This document shows positions 1-12,902 of a stretch of DNA of 64,000 nucleotides, in pieces. A program made the translations under genes and the position numbers. This DNA comes from Gigaspora rosea (Eukaryota; Glomeromycota; Glomeromycetes; Diversisporales; Gigasporaceae): NCBI GenBank assembly GCA_003550325.1, contig QKWP01000100.1, positions 93,227 through 157,226 on the forward strand. The letters are read 5' to 3'. The stretch's first letter is position 1; each line of letters opens with the position of its first letter. The notes under the pieces were generated by a model. The model worked only from the letters and a program-made list of their open reading frames with translations, did no database searches and was not told where the DNA came from.

Positions 1-1319
1 TTGTTTATCTAACTAAATGTCCGAGTTCTTTTTCTTAGCATTAGATTTAAACAATAAAATTTTTTCCAACTATAAAAAGTTTCCATTAAATTTAATAAAG
101 ATAAGAGCAAGGTCTCACCATTAAAATTAAAAAAAAAAAATTAGGTATAACAAAATTTTAACAAAATACAAAAAGCTTAAAATAATTTTTTACAAACCCT
201 TTAGCATGCATTTAAAGAGATCTGACTGTATTAGTATTAAAGTATATTTTTGCAAAACTTTAAAATAAAATTTATTATTTGTTATTGTAAAATAATTTTT
301 TTTTTATGTTAGATGATTCTGCTTTTATTTATTAGTAGATTTATAGTAACTATTGTATTAATGCTATACCAAAAGTATATAATTTATCTTCAACCAAATA
401 AAGACTCACTCAATACTAAAGTACTCAGATAAACATATCTTTCTTTATCAAGGTCCCAAACTTACTTAAAACCTGTATTCCCAACATTATCAATCAGTTG
501 TTAATGCTATGTCAGGATCATACTCCTTTCCTTAAAATTTTTTCTTCTTCATAAAAGACAAAATAAAATAGATGAAAGTACAAACAAGCTACCAAAAAAA
601 TAAATAATATCAAAAGGAAAAAAACCAATACAAAAAAAGAAAAAAAACAAAAGAAAATGTTTATTCTAATATAGAAAAGAAAAAAAATAAAATAAAAAAA
701 AATGAGCTAACAAAAAATATATTTAAAAAGTATATGATACTCTTAAAGTTAGCTCTACTCTAAATTTAGTTAATATTATATATAAAATCACATTTGGGTA
801 GAGTTAACCTTGCAAAAAGTTTCTAGAAAGTTCTCCAATTAATTAATGTTAGTTTCTGTTCTACATGTAAGCAACAACATGATTTCTTATAACTCCTGTT
901 TCCAATTTGGAATTGGTAAACAATGCAAATCTTTTGAAAGGGGTATACCAAATTTTTCACATTTTCGTTAGCAAAAATATTCTATAAAATCTCCAAGAAA
1001 AGTGAGAATATAATAGTGGATTTTCAATTTATAATCTTTAAATTTTTTAATAAGTGTGTTGAGAGTTGTTTTCTTGTAAGCCATATACAAAAACTTTGTT
1101 AACAAAAAACTTTTTCTCCAAAATTTTGTATATGCCACCTCTTGCCAGTTATTTTACTAACACATTTAGTTTGTATGCCAAATATATAAGAAAGTCCCCA
1201 AGAAAAATAAGAAAAGTGCTATTTTGGTTGACCTTTATAAAACTATCACTTTGTAGTGCTTCCTTTTCTTACTCTAGCAAATTTTGTTTTCCGTTTGCAT
1301 AAAATTTTGGTACAAGTAA
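1..1319. other. AT-rich stretch without a supported gene
   Basis: The sequence is very AT-rich with long A and T runs. Short open frames exist, including one of 78 codons at 1066-1302 on the plus strand, but none shows a domain, a codon pattern or splice sites I recognise. The minus strand between about 830 and 1300 has short lysine-rich open stretches in shifting frames that could be an old transposase relic; this is a weak impression only. Confidence 0.5.
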
Positions 1320-1503
1320 GGGAGCTGACATTTATTACGTAATATTTTAGGGGGTGGGTGTTGGCCCTGTATTATAACAATATCTTACATTACACAAAGA
1401 TATATAGTAAATTATAAATTGGCCAATTATATTGGATCTTACGTGGGGGGAGGGGGGTAGCCCTCATAGTAAATGGATATTACATAATAAATGTCAGCGC
1501 CCC
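1320..1503. repeat. Small inverted-repeat element (MITE-like)
   Basis: The ends are inverted copies of each other over about 28 bases: GGGAGCTGACATTTATTACG at the left, and at the right the complement of GGGGCGCTGACATTTATTA. The element is about 184 bp with no coding capacity. G-rich patches (GGGGGTGGG and GGGGGGAGGGGGG) lie inside. No clear target duplication was found, so the superfamily is not assigned. Confidence 0.5.
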
Positions 1504-3647
1504 AATCATTAGAAGTAAAATAATTTTTTAATTGTACTAAATTTAGTACAAAGAGCTAATAAATTTTCATTAAAATTTTAATTTTAGCTTTTTTAGTTTT
1601 AGCTAAAACAATAAATAACTTCTTATTTATTTAACTAAATTAATGTATATAAAATTAAAATATTTTCATAAATTTTTCTTGATATTATTGGCTAGTTATA
1701 TTATAATGCACAAATACTATAATTAATTAAAGCAATTATTATAGTAATTTTGCCAAAAATTTATAATGTAAATATGGATATTAAATTTTAGCCAATTAGT
1801 ATAACTTTATGAAAGTTTTTGTTTATCTTTTTTTTATTATAATAATAAACTCATAATTTATTTCAAACATTTTACAAAATAGATTAACTAATTAAGTTAC
1901 TATTTTTGATAAATAAATCCAACCCATCTTATTTTTAAAATTTTACTATTTATATAACAAATATAATAAGCAATAATTTACAAAAAAACATCTTTTTATT
2001 TTTAATATTAGAAGCTTTAAACCAAATTAATCCTTTAATATTAATCTTTTAATATTTAACTATACTATAATAAATATTGTTATTCTATTCTATAATTCCA
2101 AAATAAAATTTATTTCTTGTTATTATAAAGCAACTTTTACTAATAATTCTATAATTTAATTTTATTAATTTTATTGCTATTGTAATAAAAAATTTAAATT
2201 GGTAAAATTATTAAAAAGAGAAGCCAAAATAACTAAATTAGAAGCTTTGAGCTTGTTGAATAGAATTTTTATTATTTGATTTTTTTTAGATATTTTAGAT
2301 GTATAAAAAAATTATAAAAAGTAAAAAAATATGCTCAAGCATTTAATCTATAAATATTGTATGAGGACCCTGGACATCTAGTATAGAGGTTATACTTGTT
2401 TTTTCAGCAAAACCCCTAACATTTGAGAAGCAAAAAACAGTTTTTGCCAATTATCTTGGCATCCAGTAGACCAATTTGAACAAACTTTTTTTAAAATGAA
2501 GCTCTCAGTGAGGCGCATCTAACAAAAAAAAGTTCATTCAATTCTGATCACAAATTAAAAGTTATTTAAACAAATATATTTTGTTGTTTTCAGCAATTGG
2601 ACCAAAATTGGCCAAAATCTAGTTAGAAGGCTTCCAGAAATCAGCCGATTTCAGGGATGGGTGGGTAAGCTGAAGTATCAGGTATAATTCTGGCCAAAAT
2701 TTTATAATTCTGACCAAAGTTACAAAATTATTTTTGACCAAAATTATAGATTTATTAACAATATTTAATAATTAATAACTTTTAATTTACTGGATCATAT
2801 TTAATGATTTGACTACTAAAATAATCCTCTCAATGAGAGGATTCTAGCAAGCCAAAATTATTAAAATCTAATCACTAGGCTTAAAATTTCATATTGGGTC
2901 AAGATAAACAAAAGGTGTTGGGTATAAAGTTGTGAAGTAATAATGGTTGGTTTCATTATAAAGTAAAAAATTTGTAAATGTGAACAAAAATTATTTTGTA
3001 CTTAAGTTTTTTTAATAAATAAAAAATTTTTAATAATGATAATAAATAAAAATTGGCTTTTTTTTGATATTTATAATTATTATTGATATGTATTAATTGA
3101 TTTATCATTGATTATATATCAATTACTATTGCATCAGTTATATATTGATTATAATTATGATAGAAATTAGCAAAAGAATTATATTGATGTATATTTCTCT
3201 AGTTAATAATTGATAATAATCAGCTACAAAATTTCCAATATAAAGCGTGTGCCAAGGCTCAAGTTATAGACAAGTAACAATTAATTAATTTGACTTTATA
3301 AATTTAGTATTAAAATATTAATCAACTTATTTTATTTTAAATAAAAATTTTTTTAAAAAAAATTTTACAATTTATAATTTAAAGTTAGCTAACCTGTCCA
3401 GTTATAAAAGCCAAAAATTATTAATATTGATATCCAACATGTTTATATTGTTAATTTGGTCTTATTATATCTTTATAATGCACTTTTTCTGGAACAAAAT
3501 TTCACAATACATCTAAAAAATTGATGCATTTTAAAGTTCTAAAGGATTTTTGCTATATTACATAAAGTTCAGTTAAATATCAAAAGTAGTTACCATAATT
3601 GTTACTTTCCAGAGTATTGTTGTTACAAAGCATGTAAAACAAATATA
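1504..3647. other. AT-rich intergenic DNA, nothing recognised
   Basis: This stretch holds short A/T-rich runs, local TTGAT/ATCAA-rich repeats around 3060-3180, and no open frame of useful length. I see no gene, RNA gene or well delimited repeat in it. Confidence 0.5.
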
Positions 3648-3656
3648 GGTTGCTAG

Positions 3657-5236
3657 GGATTCGTATTATTTCACCGACAATCACTTTACAGACATAACAC
3701 TACACCGACAACCATTTTACCGACAAGCTTTTTTTACTGACAAATAACCCACTAACACTCGATTTGCCGACAAGCATGTTTTCACCGACACATTGATTTT
3801 ACCGACACACACTTCAGCGACAGTTAATTTTACCGACAAAATCAACTTACCCGACAAGTTCATTTTACCGAAAATAGAATTTAGCGACAAGATTATTCTA
3901 CCGACAATACAATTCACCAACAAACAATTCGCCGACAAACAATTCACCAGATGCCTTAAGTATCGCAGTTGATGCTGAAGTTATAGGGTCTCGATTTGAA
4001 ACTATAAGCTCTGCTAAAATCCACATATACTCTATAAATATGAAATCTATACCCAAACCCTACCCTAACCCTATCCCTTAATTTGTTATGCAGGCATATT
4101 TGCCTGCGAAAATTTAAAATTTTTAAATTTTTTAAATAAAACCTTAAATATTAATTTTAGCTATATACTTTCTAAGTAAAAAATATAATATTAGTTCTGT
4201 TTTATCAACTTTATTATAAAATTTTTTTAAAATTATTAAAAAACTTTGGTGTAATAAAAGTTTAAAAATTTTGTTTTGGAACTTTTACTATAGAAATTTT
4301 TCTTTAGGTTTTCTCAAATTTTATATGTTCCTGTCTATAAAAAAATTTTCACTTCTAATACAAGTCTTAATTTTTACAAGTAAATCATATAAAGTCAAAT
4401 AATGAAAGTTGTTATCCTTTATATAAACTACAATATTGTATTAAAAACTATATTTTTAAAACTAATATTTAAAGAATTCGCCAAGATATTGTAAAATATT
4501 TTTTTGGTTAAAAAATTTCTTTAAAATTTAATATTTTTAGCTTATAAGCAACATAAACTTTTTGTCTTATAATATAAATTTAAATAATTTAAAAATATAA
4601 CCCTTGTTATTAAAAATTATAATACCAAATTTTATTTAAATATTTTAAATGATTAAAAAAATAGATCAGAGGTATATTTATAGTAATTATACAAGCAAAT
4701 TTGCCTGCGAAGTAGTACAAACTAAGGGATAAGACAAAGACGAAAAAAATATCCAAAGAAAATTTTAAAATTTTATATCAAAATAGGTCATAACTTCAGC
4801 ATCAGCCGTGACAATAATTATTATTATCGTCATTAATAAAATGTGCAATTTTTATTGTCATTATTAATAAATTGCATAATACGTAATTATTCTTAGTAGT
4901 TTATTACATTGCTGTGGTCTCATATAACAACGAGTTGTATTGTCAGCAATTGTATTGTCGGCAAATCGTATTGTCGACAAATTGTATTGTCGGTAGAATA
5001 AGATTGTTGGTATATTCTATTTTCAGTAAAATGAGCTTGTCGGTAAGTTGATTTTGTCGGTAAATGTAACTGTCAGTGAAGTGTGTGTCGGTAAAATCAA
5101 CTTGTCGGTGAAAAGGAACTTGTTAGTAAATCAAGTGTCGGCGAATTTTGTGTCAGTAAAAAAAGCTTGTCGGTAAAATAATTGTCGGTGTAGGTTAATG
5201 TCTGTGAAGTGATTGTTGGCAATTTGATTGCCACCC
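3657..5236. mobile_element. Foldback element with long TIRs and 9-bp target duplication (Mutator-like)
   Basis: The element is flanked by the direct repeat GGTTGCTAG (3648-3656 and 5237-5245), a 9-bp target duplication. It starts GGG and ends CCC. The outer arms (about 3657-3955 and 4925-5236) are inverted copies built from roughly 15 variants of a short motif, TTTACCGACAA. Inverted similarity continues inward (3970-4110 against 4690-4806, including ATGCTGAAGTTATAGG and CAGGCATATTTGCCTG). No transposase is encoded. A 9-bp duplication with long inverted ends is typical of Mutator-like elements; the superfamily call is inference. Confidence 0.75.
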
Positions 5237-5245
5237 GGTTGCTAG

Positions 5246-5526
5246 AGGTTTAAAATGAATATATATTGGTTAATAAATTAGAATTTAATATTTAACAATT
5301 TTAATTATTTAAGAAAGCGTATTTAGTTTCTGTGAATACCAAATAGTGATACAGGTCGACCCCGGCCCAATGGCCGGGTCGACAGGCGGGTCGACTCTCA
5401 GCCCACACCTTTGTGGGCTGGGCTGGTTAGTAAGAGAAGTGTTAGAATCAATTCTCTTCTAAAGCATATGAATTAAATAAAATCAGCTAGTCATTTATAA
5501 TTAATGTAAGAGAATTGACTTATTTA
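5246..5526. other. Intergenic, with a GC-rich hairpin cluster
   Basis: No gene is visible. Around 5354-5430 there is an unusually GC-rich patch with small hairpins (CCCGGCCCAATGGCCGGG and CAGCCCACACCTTTGTGGGC) and repeated GTCGAC. A similar GTCGACCGGCCC sequence at about 6061-6110 may be the opposite end of the same element. Confidence 0.4.
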
Positions 5527-5808
5527 GGGGGACCGTTAAAGCCAGATGCCTTTATATGTTTTTTTATTATTTAATTAAAAATTAGGGTAAGGGTTAATTA
5601 GGAGTTTGGGTTAGGATGTTCTATAGGTAAAATTGCTTTCCCGACTTTTTATTAATGCTCCAAGACAGGTTTAGACACTCGTTTCTTGTATTTTTGGAGT
5701 TTTTCACTTTTTTTTTTGTTTTTGTCTCATTGGGCTAATCCGTGACAATCAAATTTAGAATTTGATTGGCTGTCAGTCACGTGATGGCACCTGGCTTTAA
5801 CGGATCCC
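5527..5808. mobile_element. 282-bp MITE, 7-bp target duplication (family member 1)
   Basis: The element is bounded by the direct repeat TTATTTA (5520-5526 and 5809-5815). Its terminal inverted repeats are GGGGGACCGTTAAAGCCAG at the left and GGGATCCGTTAAAGCCAG (complement) at the right. The interior contains AATCAAATTT and GGTTAGG motifs and no ORF. The insertion at 27283-27563 belongs to the same family, in the opposite orientation: same length within one base, same terminal motif TAAAGC, same internal blocks (CACGTGA, AGCCAATCAAATT, GTCTAAACCT). Confidence 0.8.
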
Positions 5809-5815
5809 TTATTTA

Positions 5816-8800
5816 GGTAATAAACTGGAAAATAGCAGCGAATATAATCTAAATATCAGAATGTTCAGAGGCATAGACAATCAATCAACATAAAATACTA
5901 ACATGCTAGGATTTTTCTCAAGGACAAAAGAATAAAAATTAAATAATTTAATATTACTAGAATTCAACAAAAAGACTACCTGCTGGTCTTTTACACATTT
6001 AATATAGATAAATGTTGACTGATTCTGATAAGAAAAAATTACACTAGCAAAAGGTTAGCCAAGTCGACCGGCCCGAGCTTTTTTGGAATCAGCCTCAGCC
6101 CGCGATTTTTTATTGATCCATATCACTAATACCAAAACATGCCCAATCTTTATACAAATCTACCAAACAACAAAAATCGAATGTGATAGTAATATATCTT
6201 GAATCAGTATGTAATTATTATAGCCAAAGATTTTTTAGCATAGCATCATGAACATTTTTATTATACATTTATATGATTGTTATACAAATCATTGCACATC
6301 ATTTTATTGGCTATATATTATAAGTAAGTTGTTCCCCTATTTATTTTACTAACCCCTAGATAGTAGTTTAATTATACATGATACCAAAATTGATTTTTGA
6401 AAAAACCTGTTTTGGGTTTTTAAAAATAAATACAAACTTTTTATAAGAAAGAGCAAATAAAATTTATATATTTATATTTCTTATAATTTCATTTATTCAA
6501 AAAAAGTATTAAAAAATTCCAGGTTTTAAGTAAAATAAGTCAAAAACAATTTTGGAAAAAATTTTAATTTCAGGTCCCAAAACCCAAAATAATTTTATCA
6601 CCATGATGCCATTGCAATTCTTTACTATATAATATAAGTATATGCTCACTAAGAGCATGATGGTCTAGCAATTTTAAATTTGGATTTAAAAACTTAAAAA
6701 ATACAACAATTTCAGAATTTTCAGTTTATCTAAATGCTCATCTACTGCAAATTGTAGACTTTAAAATATATTGCTCAAAAACTATATATTCAGCTAGATT
6801 TAAATCTCAATAAAATAATTATTAATTAAATCTTTTTATAGCTGTGATTTTATATATCATAGAATGTGTTTTAGCTGTTCCAGTAGATAGTTCAGAAGTA
6901 AAAATAAAACCTGAATTTGTAGATAAACTTGCAGTTGAAGTTGCAGATAAAACTGTATTAATTTTTTAGTTTTTATTATCTAATCCATAAAGAATTTCAG
7001 TTTTTTTTTCTTTATTATATTTTTCAAAAAAACACTTTGATATTTTTTAAAATATGCTTTAGTACTGCTTTAGTACAAGCTTTTGTATTAGTAAAAATAG
7101 ATCTTTCAAATGCTATTTCTCTTTTTAATTTGTCTATACAAGCTTTACAACCTGCAGCTTTGTTAACTTTATTTGCATGAGTTTGTAAAACTTCTACATC
7201 TAGTATAAGTTTGTAAAGTGCTCTGCTATCAAAATGTAGTTTCATAGTAAAGATGTTAAGTGAACTTCAATTATGTTTGTAATACAAAAACTAATTATTT
7301 ATAAAAACAGGTTTTTTAAGTTTTCTAAAAAAGGCAATTGTTCTATTTATGAATAGAGTAATAGATCTTATTCTATTGATTTATTGCTTTATTGGTGCCA
7401 ATAGAATGTTTAATTGTCAACTTGATAGAATTTATAATAAAACCAATAGAGCCAATAGAAAATTATTCTATTGGACATTCTAATTTTTATTCAATAAACT
7501 AATAGAATGACAATACTGGATATTAATAGTTTATTAGTTAAAACAAATAATTATAAATATTACAGAGTAGCAAATTATTGAGCAAGCAAAATTTAATAAA
7601 ATTGGTATAGTATAAAAAAAAGGTTTTTTAATTTGGAGCAGCTTCAGAAATTGATTTATAATTTAGTTTATTTTGTAATAATTGAATTTTTTGAAACATA
7701 ATTAAAAGAAATCAAATTGGTTTATAGGGTTAGCAGATGCAAAGTGCAAAGTAAAGAAAAAAGAATAATTGGATATAGGTTGATTGAATGAAAGCAGACC
7801 AGATGCAGGCCTATTTCCTCTAATTTGATCAGTAAGATTTATAAGATCAACAGATGAAATATTAGTATTCAAAAAGGCAAATATGAAGTGAAAGGACCTG
7901 GTTTTCTTCTTTTTTTGGAATATTGTTCTTTGATTACATCTAGTTGATTGTTAAATTTTTTACATAATTTTGTTTTTCTATTTAAAGAGGAGTTAGATAG
8001 TTTATTGCTTGTATAACTCTATTCAATTTCTGAAGAAATTATATAAGAATTTTACTCTGAGTACTGAGTTTAAACCTTCAATCATGAATAAGACAGTCTT
8101 TAAGACTATCTCTAAGTGAATTATAACAGTTATTTACATTTATATAAAATACATCATAGTTCATGCCTTTTTGATCAGTTACTGTATTATGCAGTTTCTT
8201 TGTTAGTATAAAACTCTGTTGTTTTATATCATTGTTGGATTTGTATAAATTAGTTATAGCAGGTACTAAGTAGATTAATAAGAGAAAAGTATAAGAAAGG
8301 TTCTGGTGTACAAAGTGAGTCAGCTTGGATAAAAATTAGAACAGTTTAGAAACCTTAAAGGAAAAATAAGCAAATTTTTTAAATGTTTATATATTTTGTT
8401 TAAATACTTAATTAAAAGCAGAAAATATATATATTCAATATTTTTATGGAAGACATATCTTCCAATCATAAACACAATCAATTTTTTTCAAAGTTAGTTA
8501 TCAAAGATTCTGGATTTGTAGTAAAGTCTTTGTAAGTAATTTCTCTATATTTATCTTTATGATTATTGATGTAATATAAAGCATTTCCAGTTATAAATTT
8601 ATTATTGCTGCTAATTGTTTTAATGAACAAAAAGCAATAAATACCAAGAACATTTTTCTAGAGTGTTCAGGATTATTCTACATAATATCTGCAAAATTTA
8701 CTTTATAGCACATAAAATATGCAATTTGTATAATTTTCAAGAAGCTTGTACACTATCTGGCCACATTTATATAAATAAGATATTTTATTGGCCCATCATC

Positions 8801-8836
8801 ATTTATATGCTGAGTTAGTTATACAGATTATGGTAT
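5816..8836. other. AT-rich stretch, one doubtful short ORF
   Basis: I see no gene I can defend. A 73-codon frame on the minus strand (7024-7245) encodes a lysine- and cysteine-containing peptide (motif KACIDKLKREIAFERS) that reads more like protein than random AT-rich translation. It has no recognised domain and could be a relic of a larger gene. Around 7380-7510 there is a cluster of the word TTCTATTGG and its complement. Confidence 0.35.
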
Positions 8837-9235
8837 GATTCTCTGAAAGTTAGTTTCCACCAACTAATTTTTCTGATACTATATCCCCAACAGAATGTTT
8901 CATCTACAGCACTTTTTGTTGACAGAATATTTCCTCAACATACCATGCTTTCTACAGCTTCTTTTACTGACATCTCATATTTTCAACAAGACATTTCTCT
9001 GGCATGACATATTTCTAATTTGAATTTTCTCCAACACTAAGTTCTATTGAATGCACTTTTTTTGACAACCCATTTACCAACAGTTATTTGTTTACATTTT
9101 ATTTAATTTCTTATTCACATGAATTTAATAACAAGATAAGTTTTATTTAATTTCTCATTCACATTATAGTCTATGGTATAATAATAAGTACCAACTTATT
9201 TATTTTTTTTTTTTTTTGTATTGAATATAATACAA

Positions 9236-9400
9236 CAGGGTGAAACCCACGCTGAATTTTGATTAACTCCGTTATGCAGATCACATGAGGATGAAATCCA
9301 TGATAAATTACAAAACACACTATGCTAATGCGGATTTCACCCAAACCCTATGATCAAAGCGGGTTTTACTAGAATCTAGCGTGGGGTTCACGCTGACATA
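9236..9400. repeat. Short inverted-repeat element
   Basis: The two ends are near-inverted copies: GGTGAAACCCACGCTGAAT at 9239 and the complement AGCGTGAACCCCACGCTAGA at the right end. It is about 160 bp, with no coding capacity. Confidence 0.5.
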
Positions 9401-9629
9401 ATATAATGATTATTTTTAAACGAAATTTCTAATCGAGGAAGGACCTTGTCAGAAAAAGAGATATCGGAAATATGTCATGTCGGAAAAATATTTTTTCTGA
9501 AATACATTATATTAGGCCATTTGAAGTTGATTCTTTGGTTAACATCACTTTTCCAGGACTCTCGGGAGTAAAATGAAACGAACATATGAAACGAACATAT
9601 AAAAATGAACAAAGATGGGCCAATTTCAT

Positions 9630-10669
9630 CAGTGATGGTAAATGACTAGGTCATTTGCTCAAATGACTAATGACCTAAAATGACCTTAAAATGACCGGTC
9701 ATTATGGTCATTCAAATTTTGGGTCATTTGCAAATGATCCGTGACCAAATAACACAGGTCATTTCGAGATGACCTGTGTCATTTGGGTCATTTTGGTCAT
9801 TATGCATAATCGATTACGGATTTTGTACGTAATAAGCTTGGATTGGCACGGATTTTTGGTCTGTGATGGACCGTATACCCGTACCAATTGGACCGTTAAT
9901 GACTCGGTGTTGCAACACTTTACTAGTCCAATGGCACGGGTAATTAACGTGAATTACCGTGCTATACCACTGTGATAAAAAAAATACATGCAAGTAGATT
10001 ACATAATTTTATATCAACAATCAATATAATATGAACAAATTAACTGCATATGTATCAAAATTTTGTAAGGAATTTTTTTTGTTAAGACTCCTAGAGCAGT
10101 TTCATTAGCGAAATTATGAGCTATCGCAATTTTTTAAAAAAAAAATTCATATATTGATCTTTTGCTCTTTGTGAAATGAGCAAACACGTACCACCTTTGA
10201 CACGTATCATTCTGTGAATGAAGGTGTCATTACGCATGACATGACATAATGTGCCACCTCCTCTCGTAATTTCCGTACCACTTTTTACCATGACATTCCG
10301 TTAACGCGTCTGTACGTATCATTCCGACCGTGCGATTTCGTGTATTCCCGACACCAACCCGTACCACACCCCGGACCACTTTTTTTATAAGGTTATATCG
10401 TGCAATTTTGTGCGGAACAAGTGACAGAAATTTCATTTTAATAAAATTTTTTATTAAATTATTTATCTTGCAAAGTATGTACAGTACGTACAATACGTAT
10501 ATCATAATTATAAAAAATTAACTTTTTAGTACTTAAATTTGATTGGCTAAAAGTACAGTAGATTATTAGTAAACAAATGTCAAAAGTCATTTAAAGCTCC
10601 GAAATGACTAATGACTAGTCACTATTAATTTGAGTCACGTAGGTCATTTCAGGTCATTTACCATCACTG
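9630..10669. mobile_element. hAT-like non-autonomous element, copy A (CAGTGATGGTAAATGAC ends)
   Basis: The ends are the perfect inverted pair CAGTGATGGTAAATGAC and its complement, flanked by an 8-bp direct repeat AATTTCAT (9622-9629 and 10670-10677). An 8-bp duplication with ends beginning CAG(T/G)G is the hAT signature. The subterminal regions are packed with AATGACC/GGTCATTT words. The middle is more GC-rich (CGTACC and GGTACGG words) and has short open frames on both strands, none resembling a transposase. Related copies B and C lie at 25068-25738 and 58812-59496. Confidence 0.8.
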
Positions 10670-10985
10670 AATTTCATTGGTTGATATAAATCAGGTGACT
10701 GGTGAGATTCATCCAGCGTTTTGATTGGCTGTTCGTTTTCGGGGGGAGGGGTGATGTTAATCAAAAAATTAACTTCAAACGACCTTAGTAAAATGTCTTT
10801 TCGAAAATATGGTTTGTCAAGGAAAGGGGATGTCAAAAATATGTCATATTAGAGATGTGTCTTGTCAAAAAATTATACTGTAGATGAAACATTCTGTCGG
10901 GGATATAGTGACGGACGGGAAAATTAGCTAGCGGGGAACTAACTTTCGGGGAATCAAACAACAATGGTTACACGAGCAGTATTAT

Positions 10986-12902
10986 CGCCGGAATTATCAA
11001 GTCGGCCTAAATTATACTCTTAACTCCGAGTAAGGTTGTAATTTGGTAATTTTATATAGCATTATTATTTCTGACGTATTTTTTTGGTCAAATAATACTG
11101 CCCAAGATAACATAATATCCTATGTATTTTTAGCCTCGAATGTAGCAACAATTTGTCGAAGTTAATGATTAATAAGTACAGACCAAACTTTTATCGTGAT
11201 AGTATAATAAGATGGGTAAAATTCATAAATTTATTTCAGATTGTGTAATATAATTTTAATGAATATAAATTTTCATTAATTATAACTTATAAAGCTATAA
11301 TGAAACAATACTTATTAAATGATTTGAAATAAATTTGGGATGTGAAATTTACCAGGTTTATAATAATTGTTATAATTAAATAGTTTACGTAATTTTTTAA
11401 CCCTAATTCTGGGACGCATTTTACTTTGATGCATTTGTAATACTGGTCAGACAAAGTTTGTTGCACATATTTAACCACGTGATTTAAATACACAATGAAA
11501 AAAAAAACGACTATAAATTATGAGATTAATTTGATTTGTTCATCCAATGAATTATAAACCTACACATAAATTATCGTAATACACAAGAATATAATCTTTC
11601 GTATTTTTAAACGTTATAACACCAGTTTGTAATTAAAATTTTAATACAGTACGTTAATCCTAAGAATTCCGAGATTAATGTAATGTAACTCGTTTCTAAA
11701 AACTAATTTTCCCGAAAGGACAAAATTGGTTAGGATTAACTATAATACTGATTTTCGGAAAAAATCGTATAATAACCGTCCTTAATACGTAACACTAATA
11801 AATAAGCGAGACTAATTTTTCAACAAAGAACTTTTTTTATTAATAACCTCTTTATTTATACTTTTTAACAACACCAATAATATTAAAAAAATCCTGTACA
11901 AACGCCAAATTTCAGAAGTTTGTCGAGTATTATCGTTATAATTATGGTAATTAATGTCACAGATCATAATTTAAAATGAAATCTACATTCTATACTTAAC
12001 CTGCTAGCCTTCTAAAACCCATTAATACTTGTTTATTATAATTTTTTTTCAAACTAACCCTAAACCCCTAACCTTAAAAAATACACACCAAAAAAATTTA
12101 GTTTTCGAGATTTTATACTATCATTTCATTTTAATCTGGATTTCATTATGATCTGTCACAATTAATGATTATCGAGATCGAGATGTTAAGATCAAATTTA
12201 TAGATTTAAGAGAAAAAAAAAAAAATCTAGATCAGTATTTTTTATCATTATGTAATACTAAATACATGATAAAAAAAAAATGAATAAATAATCTCTGTTG
12301 ACATGTAAAAGTTTTTTTTAACTCTTTCCTACAAAAACTTTTTATAACAGAGTATAACGAACTATATATAAGTATTTTTTATAAATTTTTATTTGTTCAG
12401 CATAAAAAAAACTTTGTAATTTTATTTTACAAAAAATGTTTTTTTCATTCACAAACGTAGTTCTATATAATTACAGTAGTTGAATGTATAGTAACTAAGT
12501 TTTTTTTTTTGACTATGCTGCACCAAAAATAAGATTTAAATACATATAGTTCGTTTGTATTCACAGAGTTCTTTATAAAAGGTTTGAGAAATTATTTACA
12601 TTTTTTTTGAATAAATAAAGGTTTGAATATTATTTGCATTTATTAAAACGAAAATTTAAAAAAAATTTTAATAATGGTTTGATAATTAATTTTATTGTGG
12701 ATGGGGGATAAATTTAGATATTGTTTTTATAGTCAATGGATTAAACCTTACTATGATACTATAATTAAAATGTCTTTTTTGTTTTAATTGCAACCAAAGG
12801 TGCAACCAAAATAAATAATGAAAAATATGATTCCAGAATATGCAAAAAATTTTTTTTAAAAAAAAAACAAATTAAATAAACCGAAACATTAAGATTATTA
12901 CA
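10986..12902. other. Intergenic DNA downstream of the methyltransferase gene
   Basis: Apart from one small inverted-repeat element (11945-12172), I see only AT-rich sequence with long homopolymers, especially 12180-12900. No gene is supported. Confidence 0.5.
11945..12172. repeat. MITE-like inverted repeat
   Basis: The left end GGTAATTAATGTCACAGATC recurs as a complement at the right end (GATCTGTCACAATTAATGATT). Next to it both ends also carry inverted ATTTCATTTTAA. The total is about 228 bp; the interior carries CCCTAAACCCCTAACC. It has no ORF. Confidence 0.5.

Larger units (their letters stand above)
8837..10985. repeat. Inverted-repeat pair with tandem GACAAAATATG-type motif, host of nested elements
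   Basis: The segment 8837-9000 matches the complement of about 10800-10985; the shared core is ATATCCCCGACAGAATGTTTC, with a few mismatches. A third related piece at about 9440-9570 shares TTTGAAGTTAATTTTTTGATTAACATCAC with the right arm, also with mismatches. The arms carry repeated GACATATTT/GACAAGAC words, resembling in style the element at 3657-5236. Two further elements (9236-9400 and 9630-10669) sit between the arms. Exact outer ends and a target duplication were not resolved. Confidence 0.55.

Noticed and set aside
3665-3955. ACCGACAA array as a CRISPR or satellite
   Set aside because: Units are irregular and lie in an inverted pair bounded by a 9-bp duplication, so they are terminal repeats of an element.
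10230-10505. 91-codon minus frame and overlapping plus frame inside hAT copy A
   Set aside because: There is no transposase motif, the frames overlap each other on both strands, and composition is that of the element interior.
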